Part shown: piece by piece, positions 25,701 to 32,870 of the stretch
Layout of the letters: every line of letters starts with the position of its first letter
Position numbering within the stretch: the first letter of the stretch is position 1
From: Elysia marginata
Lineage: Eukaryota > Mollusca > Gastropoda > Plakobranchidae
DNA: 32,870 nucleotides
Direction: 5' to 3'
Assembly: GCA_019649035.1 (NCBI GenBank)
Contig: BMAT01009044.1
Coordinates: 34,930 to 67,799, forward strand
Notes under the pieces: model-generated
Told to the model about the DNA's origin: nothing
What the model saw: the letters and a program-made list of their open reading frames with translations, nothing else
Database searches by the model: none
Position numbers and translations under genes: made by a program

Positions 25701-28700
25701 AAAGAAAAGCATCTACTTTATCTCTTAAAACAAAGATCTTACAAAAAAGTTGACTGATGATGGTTTTTCTCTTTTATTTCTCATTTATCTCTGGCTATGT
25801 TTAGGATGCATCATTATTACTACCTTACTTAGTACCTAAGTGTACCGTAAGGTATAAATTTCACGTGTTACTAATGCCCCATGAGTCATCGTTTTGCCCT
25901 TTACCATGTGTGCATTAATATTATAATTAAGTTTGTGTTCTGTCAGTTTGTTCTTTTGGTAGTAACCACACCGTAACTCGAATGTATACTTTATAGACAC
26001 ACCAGTAGAGGAAATTGGGACATTATTTGTGTGAGGAGCTGGGTAAACCATCCACATTGGTCAAAATATGAAAGTTACTTTTTACATACATTGAAGTAAA
26101 AGAAAAGGTTGCTCATAATTAAATACTTTTAATTTGAAGACAATGCAATATGTCGTATCGCATAGTACCACATATTTTGTAAATGTTCTTGAGTAGGAGA
26201 TAAAGGAAAATATTTTCTTTTGAGGGCTACAATTCTAAATATGTAGCAGCTCCTTGCACATATAGTTGCACGAAAATGCTGTCACCCTGTATATCCATGA
26301 CTGTAACTAGTTAAAATTTATATGTTGGTAATGCCAAAGTATCTATAGGACAGAGGCTGCATAGTTTAACCTGTTATCCCTTCCTATCACAGAATGTGGG
26401 CAACATTGCACCATATATTGAAAGCATTAATGATGGATCAAAATGGAAAGATTTTGCCTGGCAAGATCAATTCGTAGATCCATAACATCATCTGGGATGA
26501 ATTACATGGCATGTTGTGATACTAGCTTCTTGAAAACAAAAGTGCAAAAACAAGAAGTTCATTGAAATTTCCCTCCTGATATACCTGTATTCTGGTGTCC
26601 ATTGACTGATTGAGCTTCCGGATGTGTAATTTAACAATACACCAATTGGTGGAATATGCATCACACACTTATTGATACACTAAAATTGTAAAATATACAT
26701 GTAAGTGTTTGTGCATTACGCACTATATTTTATGTACATGTCACATGGAAATGGAAATCAAGTCTTCCTTACAAAAGCATATATGAAGAACTAACCTACT
26801 GCTAACAAACACACTTCCTCTTTGCCAAGCTACTATTTATTTAATTTGCTTTTATTCTTTTATTTGTTTTTTTAGGCTGAAGAAAATCTTGGCATGGGCA
26901 TGATATTCACCATCATTTCAGCTGTGCAAGAAAGGTTAACTGATATGATGGAGAAAGCTGCTAAAGATGAGGAAGAGGAAGCTGAGAGAAAAAAGCAAGA
27001 ACATGAAGAGGCAGAAAGGGTAATTTTTTCTCTTTAATATTTATGTAGTTGGCTAGGAAATGCTGGAAATAAAGAAATCTTACTTTTCAGATTGTATGGC
27101 TTCTACTAATGTTTCCAATCTTATACATTGTGTCATGTTTTTGTTTTCATGTTGTAGAAATATTAAGTTGTTAAACTAAACTTTCATGAATACTGTAACG
27201 AAGTTAGAGATTGTCTAGTTTTATTCCTTAGTCATGCTATATACAGTGTAGGCCTAGATAAATGCTTCGCTTGCTTTGTTAGTGGAATGTGTGGGTATTC
27301 GTGGATATAACTTATGGTTTTCACATTACCTAACTCATTAAAATCTAGAATGATCGCCTATTGTTAATTGTGTAGGTCTAGGCTTCTGGATTTATCTAGA
27401 TTCCCACCTTCCGGTTCATTTACATAATGTTTGATGACATTGGAGGAATTTCGGGCGACTTATTTTTAACTTGGCTTGTTATTGGGTGTCACTGTCGTGT
27501 TAGGCCACACCTCCCCCACCTTTCTTGCATAGGGTATAATTTTCGAGAGATAGCTAGAACATGTGTTCTGGAAGTGTGTTTTGCCTATAGAGCTTGCCTG
27601 GTTAATTAAATAGGACTGAGAGGATAGAATACTGGATGAAGAGAGAGAGTGAGCAGAAGTTAGATCTACGATTTGTTTATGCTGGACATTGGCAATTCCA
27701 CTGTTATTATTTTCGACTACTGCTGGATGTAAATACTGTTCCGTGTTGATTTCTCCGGTTTAAGTTGAATAAACTTATTTTCTACGTTTTTCACACGACT
27801 TTTCACGTTTTCAAGATTTTAAAAGAACTCACAAGTCTTGCATCAGGAGTTTTATTCGTTTACTCGATTATTATTTCTGGTGTTTGTGACAAATACTAAT
27901 ATCAAAAAGAAGACATACATCTAACCATTCGAGGGGAAAAGTCAGCTGAAAGTTCTTTTTTTTAACTCTGACTAATTTACATCTGCATGATGTAAGCAAT
28001 AATAATATCTCTACCATACCAACCTTTCTTTAACAAAAAAAAGTGTAGGCTATCCTTTCAAATATCCCTCTAAACTGAAACTGAATGTAAAACTCTCAAT
28101 ATTTTTTTCCAGTCCCAGGACACTTGCTGCTTTCCTTTCCCCTTTCTCTCTCTGTCTGTTACACCCCTTCCCTCTAACTTTGAAGTTCTATCTCCTCTCT
28201 CTCTCTGCCATTGGATCCCTCCTTGTATCTTAGTTCCCTGATTATCTCTTTTTACTCTCCTTTGCTCTCTTTCTCTTTCCTGATCTTTTTCCATTGTTTT
28301 TGTGAAAAGACCATTGCCTGCTCACCCTCCCCGCCCTCCTGTCTCTCTCTTTCTCTCTGCCTGCCACTCCCTCTCTGTCGGGTCTGTTCTATAACTCTCT
28401 CTCTCTCTGTATAAAACTTTTTTTTCTTGTGCTCATGCTTTTTCTCTTTTCTATCTTGATCTCTTTCCTCCACACTGTATATGTGTCAATGTTTTCTTTT
28501 TCATTCTGTGTAACACTCCTCTTTTCCTGATCCTCCTTTTTTCTGTTTCTTGGACTATACAAAAAATACCACTGAAATAGCAAAATCTTATTTTGGACAT
28601 CTAACAATTTCACAAAACTCTAAATTTATATCTAAATCTAATTACAATTGGTTCTCTTGGGGCTTGAGGGTTGAGATTGGCACCTTCTGAAAAATTCTGG

Positions 28701-31700
28701 CAATTTGACCATCTTTGGTTTATTTTTTTGTTTCAATTTTTCAGGTAGCTTAGTTTTTTTTCTTCTAATCTTTCATACAGCAACGTTTTGAGGGTACTAG
28801 AGTCACTGTCGAAACGTTTATGGCATGGAAGAAAATGTTCGATGCAGAGATGGCAGAACAGAAGAGGTTGAGAGGAATAATTGACGTTGTTTCTAAAAAG
28901 CCTACTGGTAGGTTTTCATTGTTGCTGTAAATAGTTGTTTACTTTCAGTCATGAATGTTTTGTATCAATTTTTTACCCTGCTTGTGTATACTAGTACTTA
29001 CTCTGTTATGGCACCTCCTTGTGGCCAGCAGAGTTTTGTGACTTTTGATTTAAGGCTTCTTGGGGTTTTAACTGCTGAGTTTTTTCTTAAATCTGAAACT
29101 TAGTTGGTCATTTAAGGTAACACACCAATATTTCTAGTCTTTTTCTTTATTACAAATTTTGCAACCGAGTTGAAAAAGCAGGCCTACTTATTTTTAGGCT
29201 CATTTTCATGAACATAAGCTTTCCATTAGTCTTGCAAAAAGTATTTAGTGATAAGCTTTTAGCAGTGTCTATGAATCTGGTTTAGACACATTAAGGAAGG
29301 ATATATTTTGGGGTTGGAAAAAATATAGATGTCTGTCTTCTGTAAAGTATAATATACATGTATACATTAACAGAAGAAAAGGATCACAGTTTCAAACACT
29401 CTATCACAGGAAAATATCAACTGTTGTAATTATAATTAACTTGTGGGCCAAAAAATATGGTTTTCATTATTTATGTCTGTCTCATTTTGCTTGAATACAA
29501 TTTGGAACAAACATGTCACACCTTGATCTCATGAAAAAAATGTATTTTTTTCTGCATTTGGAAATAAATCAGGATTCTTTTTATGACTTGAACAAGAACT
29601 AGTTAAAGTCACAAAAAAAAATTTTACCAACTTCTGCAGTCTCTGAACCCATTCTTGTGTCATTCTGTTTCTTTGCAGGAAAAGAACTCTTCCTCACTGA
29701 CACATCAATGAATGAATCTGATGTGAAATTTTTGCAAGACGGTGAGTTGGAGGGCATAGAAGTCTTGCTGAATAAATTAGGGATCAAATCAATGTTGACA
29801 CCTTTACTTTTATTTAGGATTCCATATAACTAATACTATCTCTTGTTTTGGTCACTTTTTACTTAAAAAAAAAAGTGTTGTAACTAAATTAATGTGTACA
29901 AAACGTTCCTATAGGAAATAAAAGAAATATATTCTGTTTCTGCCTTCTCGTCTGAAAATAAAGAACTTTAAAACAAACAAACAAACATTGAAAAAAATCC
30001 CAATAACTTTCATACCTTTGGCAAAGAAACTAAAGTTTTAATTATAGCCTACAATAGTTGAGCAGGTTTTACTACTTTTAAATAGGGAACTATTTCATAT
30101 TTACACAGGGATGCAAGTTTTCCGATTTTAATCAGAATTCCGATTTTTTCGTCTCCCCCGATTTTTCCGATTTTTCCGATTTTCGTATTTCTTCTTCAAC
30201 CAGACAATCAGCAACAAAAAAGTCGAAAAAATTATAAACTTATTAAAGTAAGAACTTAAACTGAGAAAAGACGACCGGAAAATCGGAAACGAATTACAAA
30301 CCTTTTTCCGATTCTATGGCGATACCGATTATTTCTTTTTGTTTTATCTGTTAGTCGATTTCCGTTAATATATATTGTATGTAACCTCATCGCCCGATTT
30401 CTTTTTTGTGATGAGTTCGAAACTGTCCACACAATGGCCAATGGGCGTAAAAGCAAAAGTGAAAGTATGCTACCAACAATTTTTCTTGTTTATCTTTTGT
30501 ATACTCCGTGTAGTTCTAGGCCTAGTCATGAATAAAGTTATCTTACGATAATACGAATACATGGTTCTATGACTGTTCAAAATATCAAGGGTCCTTTATA
30601 ATCCTTTCTTACATTACATCTAGATCTAGCCCTGAGCAATCTTGTGCACTTCGTCTTTTTTAGCCAAGAGCGATCTTGTTCAGTGATTGCTGCACCTCGT
30701 TGACCTTTCTAGATCTGTTTAATTTTCAAGCAAGTGCCAGGCTAGAGGCTTAAACTCTTAGATCTAGTAGTCTTACTCTTCAAATCCAGATTAGATCTAT
30801 TCTATCTCTCTATAGGTCTAGATTAGACATGGAGAAACACTGTAGCTAGTCATTAATTGACTTAGCCTTACTGGCTTACACTAGAAAATCTAGATCTAGA
30901 CTCTAGTCTAGTAACATTTGCTAACAATCTAGATTATGTTCACGGTGGCCATTCCAAGTCTAGATCTAGCCCAAATTAAGTTCTTGGATCATAAATCTAC
31001 AACATCACATTGTGTTTCTACTTCAAAGAACAAATGAAGGAGCAAAGGAGACTTTTATTCTTGTTATAGTAGGAAAAATTTCGGACTGTAAGGATGGTGT
31101 TGCGTGATGTTTGCTGTGTAAAAAGAGAGTTTCTTACCAACTGGTGGCAAAATCGTTTTTGCTAAACACTGAAAGGCTGGCTTTAGTAATCAGTATAGCG
31201 CGCGCTCGGAAACTTCCATAAAAAATTTCCTGCTTTTTTCGCATGAGCTGCTTGCATCCCTGTTTATAAAAGAAAACCAACACAAAATTCTACCATTAGG
31301 GTTTCATTTTACTTAAGACTATTTGTAATTTGGTGCCTTTTTTTAAATCAAAAGTTTTATTTCTATATTGTTTTTAAAAGTGTACAGAAAATCAGCTTCA
31401 GGATTTACATGAAAGCAAAGAGTGACTTTAGTGAGCTATCTCTGACGCAAAATTTTTTTTGCCTTCAAAAGTGTCTATAATATTTGTCTAAGCTGATAAA
31501 AAAATATGCATTATTTTGTTGGGTTTATTTCTTATTGAATCAATGATTCATGAAGGCAAAGTTGATTAACATTTTCAAACTACTTAAGTTGGTTTTCTGT
31601 TAACTTGCTTTTATTAATTAATTTATTTATTCATTTATTTTTTTTAGGAGGGGGGGGGGCGATCATAGGTCACATTTAGACATTTACATATTATTAAGAC

Positions 31701-32024
31701 TTCACATAACTCAATGTTACTGGTTATGTCCCCTGGAGATCAACTTCAGTAGAGCTGACTTTAATAATGTTAGTTTTATTTCTTATATAGGACTGAGAAC
31801 TGGGTTTGTTTAGCTGAGTCTCTGAGTCTTTATTCAATGCCATCCATGTTGGTCTTTTCTTTTCTCTAACATCTAATGATGAATGAATGATTTTTATTTT
31901 TAAAACAGAGGGTGACACCTTGGAAGTGGATGAGTCTTTATTTGAAAACATGGGAGATTTAGAGTTGGATGACAATGATGATGATGACGACGACCCTGAT
32001 TACAAACCTGGGGATGATGATTGA
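22714..32024 (+). CDS. RWDD1: RWDD1 (DFRP2), RWD domain-containing protein 1; seven coding exons, complete, 243 aa
   Basis: Joined exons: 22714-22789, 23518-23595, 25194-25321, 26876-27019, 28781-28907, 29679-29741, 31909-32024. All joins keep frame, and the 243 residues equal the length of human RWDD1. The start MTDYQEEQRNEIEALQSIY is almost the human one. An RWD domain spans about residues 8-110 with the family mark YPDSAP at 64-69. A charged helix, probably coiled coil, follows at about 112-146 (QERLTDMMEKA, then EEEEAERKKQ). The DFRP region comes next, with WKKMFDAEM, GKELFLTD and VKFLQD. The tail is acidic, with six Asp at 229-234, then PDYKPGDDD. RWDD1 binds and stabilises the GTPase DRG2; the yeast homologue Gir2 also contacts Gcn1 on ribosomes (family knowledge). 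It is divergent from TRAPPC3. Intron insertions are described separately. Confidence 0.96.
22790..23517 (+). other. RWDD1 intron 1 (728 bp)
   Basis: Non-coding and AT-rich. It has CTAGATTCTAG words at 22853-22870 and a short TA run near 23035-23048. No repeat or gene was recognised. Confidence 0.8.
23518..23595 (+). CDS. RWDD1: RWDD1 exon 2 (residues 26-52)
   Basis: The acceptor is tttttctgcag and the donor gtaagt. The 78 nt encode IETEPYHKFTVKVIPQDAEN as a strand-forming part of the RWD fold and end with one base of Met52. It is the least conserved part of the protein. Confidence 0.9.
23596..25193 (+). other. RWDD1 intron 2 (1598 bp)
   Basis: Non-coding and AT-rich. It contains copy 1 of dispersed repeat R1 at about 24415-24680. 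Nothing else was recognised. Confidence 0.8.
24415..24680 (+). repeat. Dispersed repeat family R1, copy 1
   Basis: It is highly similar to 32556-32817, sharing GGCTTTGAGGTTNAATAAAA, ATGTTTCAGAACTAAAAC, GGGCTGAAAGCAAC, CAGAACCCATTATG and GTGATTCTGA. A short hairpin AAAAGT-CAT-ACTTTT lies at 24626-24640. It has no coding capacity, no clear terminal inverted repeat and no tRNA-like promoter boxes. Confidence 0.9.
25194..25321 (+). CDS. RWDD1: RWDD1 exon 3 (residues 52-94)
   Basis: The acceptor is tctgcatacag and the donor gtgaga. It contains IQFTYTADYPDSAP, the most diagnostic RWD motif, and ends LMEFMKGQ. Confidence 0.95.
25322..26875 (+). other. RWDD1 intron 3 (1554 bp)
   Basis: Non-coding and AT-rich. 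No complete mobile element or coding remnant was recognised on either strand. Confidence 0.75.
26876..27019 (+). CDS. RWDD1: RWDD1 exon 4 (residues 95-142)
   Basis: The acceptor is gtttttttag and the donor gtaatt; phase 0 on both sides. It encodes AEENLGMGMIFTIISAVQER, the last RWD helix, then a Glu/Lys/Arg-rich helix. Confidence 0.95.
27194..27891 (+). mobile_element. Solo LTR of a retrotransposon (698 bp) in RWDD1 intron 4
   Basis: The block starts TGTAACGAAG and ends TTTGTGACA, giving the TG...CA ends of LTRs with a short inverted repeat (TGTAAC/GTGACA). The 5 bases AATAC lie directly on both sides (27189-27193 and 27892-27896), the expected target duplication. Inside are TATAAT at 27535-27540 and AATAAA at 27768-27773 followed by a T-rich stretch, a plausible order of promoter and polyadenylation signal. 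It is richer in CpG than the surrounding intron. No internal gag-pol region exists between the duplications, so recombination between two LTRs probably removed it. TG...CA ends with 5-bp duplications fit Ty3/gypsy or BEL types. It has the same orientation as RWDD1. Confidence 0.8.
28110..28560 (+). repeat. Pyrimidine-rich low-complexity tract
   Basis: About 450 bases are dominated by TCTCTCTC and CCTTTCC patterns in the sense of RWDD1, upstream of exon 5. The open frames here on the - strand (Glu/Arg/Lys-rich) are by-products of this composition. Confidence 0.9.
28781..28907 (+). CDS. RWDD1: RWDD1 exon 5 (residues 143-185)
   Basis: The acceptor is tctttcatacag and the donor gtaggt. It encodes GTRVTVETFMAWKKMFDAEM, the conserved block after the coiled coil, and ends with one base of Gly185. 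Confidence 0.95.
28908..29678 (+). other. RWDD1 intron 5 (771 bp)
   Basis: Non-coding and AT-rich. No repeat or element was recognised. Confidence 0.8.
29679..29741 (+). CDS. RWDD1: RWDD1 exon 6 (residues 185-206)
   Basis: A short 63-nt exon with acceptor tttctttgcag and donor gtgagt. It encodes KELFLTDTSMNESDVKFLQD, matching the family's GKQLFETD and IQFLED segment. Confidence 0.95.
30106..31262. mobile_element. hAT-like non-autonomous DNA transposon (1157 bp) in RWDD1 intron 6
   Basis: It has perfect 12-bp terminal inverted repeats, CAGGGATGCAAG at 30106-30117 and CTTGCATCCCTG at 31251-31262. Ends of the form CAGGG-TGCAA are typical of hAT elements. The left subterminal region has four exact TTCCGATTTT words (30120, 30138, 30165, 30174) plus variants, and related CGATTT words occur inward, as expected of subterminal transposase sites. 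The flanking 8-mers TATTTACA and TTTATAAA match only partly, so the target duplication is unclear. The inside is partly CTAGATCT-rich (30615-30965), and no transposase similarity was recognised. Confidence 0.65.
31660..31768. repeat. Short dispersed repeat, copy 2
   Basis: It matches 16865-16975 on the same strand through CACATAACTCAAT, TGTCCCCTGGAGATC and GAGCTGACTTTAA. No structural features were recognised. Confidence 0.7.
31909..32024 (+). CDS. RWDD1: RWDD1 exon 7, terminal (residues 206-243)
   Basis: The acceptor is tttttaaaacag and TGA is at 32022-32024. It encodes VDESLFENMGDLELDD, a run of six Asp, and DPDYKPGDDD, the acidic C-terminus typical of RWDD1. Confidence 0.95.
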
Positions 32025-32165
32025 TAGATAGTCCTGATAAATTTGTTGTGGTTGTTGTTTTTGTATATTTGGTTTATTGTACTTTCAAGAAGGAGTGGAT
32101 TATGATGTGACGGGTTTTTTTTTCGTTGATGTTACATCAATAAATAAGTTTGAATTTACAAATTA
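32025..32165 (+). other. RWDD1: RWDD1 3' UTR
   Basis: A short AT/GT-rich tail after TGA ending near the AATAAATAAG cluster at 32139-32148. The inferred cleavage site is about 15-20 bases downstream. Confidence 0.65.
32139..32144 (+). terminator. RWDD1 polyadenylation signal AATAAA
   Basis: Canonical hexamer about 115 bases past the stop codon. Another AATAAA occurs near 32448 and could give a longer form. Confidence 0.65.
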
Positions 32166-32555
32166 ACTTTTATCTTAACAGAGGGAAACCTTCCCTTCTC
32201 TTTAGATGCATAGTCTGGCTTATGCAAAGTTCTCAGGCCCTCAATAAGCAGAAGAAAATCGATTGTTCACAGAATAGTTGAAAAGATTCAAGACAAAAAA
32301 AAATTATGTTGGAAAAAAGAAAAAATTTAGGGAGATAAAGATAAATAAGTCTGCAAATTTACTGACATTTCTTATATACATACATTGTATGGAACTGCCA
32401 TTGCTCTATACTCCTTGCATTTGTTTGTTGCAGTTCTATCAAATGCAAATAAAATAATTAAGGTCAACTTGCAAGGGTGCGCCTTTTCATTCTTAATTTT
32501 GTGATTGCTTTGAGAAATAAGCTTCTTTTTAGTTTTTACAACTCTAACTACAGAT
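32166..32555. other. Intergenic sequence downstream of RWDD1
   Basis: AT-rich, and no gene or repeat was recognised before the R1 copy begins. Confidence 0.6.
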
Positions 32556-32870
32556 ATGTGCCTGTAACAAAAGGTTGTGTGGCATGTCGTGAGTGGTGTC
32601 ATGTTAGGCTTTGAGGTTAAATAAAATGTTTCAGAACTAAAACTATGTCAAATAATCTTGCTTGAAATATGTAAAGGGCTGAAAGCAACATTTTGAACAG
32701 AAATAAATTTTAGAGCTTAATATTGAGAGCCCAGAACCCATTATGTCGCGAGTGATTCTGATGTGAAAAAAGTCACACTTTTTGAGTCAGTGGTGATTCT
32801 GACATGAATTTTAAAAAGGGGTATATGTAAAGGGCTGAAAGCAACATTTTGAACAGAAATAATTTTTAGA
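32556..32870 (+). repeat. Dispersed repeat family R1, copy 2, entering a 156-bp tandem duplication
   Basis: It is the close match of copy 1 (24415-24680) and includes the hairpin AAAAAGT-CAC-ACTTTTT at 32767-32783. From 32823 the sequence restarts at ATATGTAAAGGGCTGAAAGC, which already occurred at 32667, so the period is 156 bp. The window ends inside the second unit. Confidence 0.9.

Larger units (their letters stand above)
27020..28780 (+). other. RWDD1 intron 4 (1761 bp)
   Basis: It contains the solo LTR at 27194-27891 and a pyrimidine-rich low-complexity tract at 28110-28560. Little unique sequence remains. Confidence 0.8.
29742..31908 (+). other. RWDD1 intron 6 (2167 bp)
   Basis: It contains the hAT-like element (30106-31262), a run of ten or more G near 31649-31660, an AAAC microsatellite near 29969-29985, and copy 2 of the short repeat shared with TRAPPC3 intron 4. 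Confidence 0.8.

Noticed and set aside
28070..28613. Several open frames on the - strand rich in Glu, Arg and Lys
   Set aside because: They are produced by the CT/GA low-complexity tract and are not protein-like.
30408..30425. GTGATGAG-TT-CGAAAC, hammerhead-like, inside the hAT-like element
   Set aside because: The first core C is G, stem II would be a single pair, and no flanking stems are visible.
30098..31270. An 8-bp target duplication around the hAT-like element
   Set aside because: TATTTACA and TTTATAAA agree at only five of eight positions, so I did not claim it.

Overview
This is eukaryotic, intron-containing, AT-rich DNA from an animal. Three conserved genes can be reconstructed exon by exon with GT-AG introns. 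The organism is most likely a mollusc, possibly a gastropod. That guess rests on general look only: frequent TACATGTA and CTAGATCTAG words, a LINE of the type common in lophotrochozoans, and animal-type orthologues of vertebrate length. It is not proven from this window.

Layout. (1) 1-4167, + strand: the last two coding exons of a TOLLIP orthologue (proline-rich linker plus the C-terminal CUE domain); the rest of the gene lies upstream of the window. Its 3' UTR and an intergenic stretch follow. (2) About 6.2-12.2 kb: a cluster of dead mobile elements. It holds two copies of one MITE family (6200-6590 and 11061-11495), a 1046-bp pogo/Tigger-like non-autonomous transposon (7428-8473), and a broken non-LTR retrotransposon. 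The retrotransposon's endonuclease half is inverted relative to its reverse-transcriptase half, and the second MITE sits inside its open reading frame. (3) 14648-19538, - strand: a complete five-exon TRAPPC3 gene (180 aa). (4) 19539-22713: the head-to-head interval between TRAPPC3 and RWDD1, with a polypurine tract, a CpG-richer block and CTAG-rich short repeats. (5) 22714-32024, + strand: a complete seven-exon RWDD1 gene (243 aa). Its introns carry a 698-bp solo LTR with matching 5-bp target duplications and a 1157-bp hAT-like element. (6) 32556-32870: one copy of a dispersed repeat, found also in an RWDD1 intron and, diverged, in a TRAPPC3 intron. The window ends inside a 156-bp-period tandem duplication of it.

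The three host genes are general eukaryotic cell-biology genes (endosomal/ubiquitin adaptor, TRAPP vesicle tethering, DRG2-linked translation factor). Nothing suggests they form a common pathway. No convincing new biological system was found. The most informative observations concern mobile elements: a precise MITE insertion into a LINE codon that defines the MITE ends, a probable twin-primed LINE, a solo LTR, and a repeat family with a hairpin preserved in three diverged copies.
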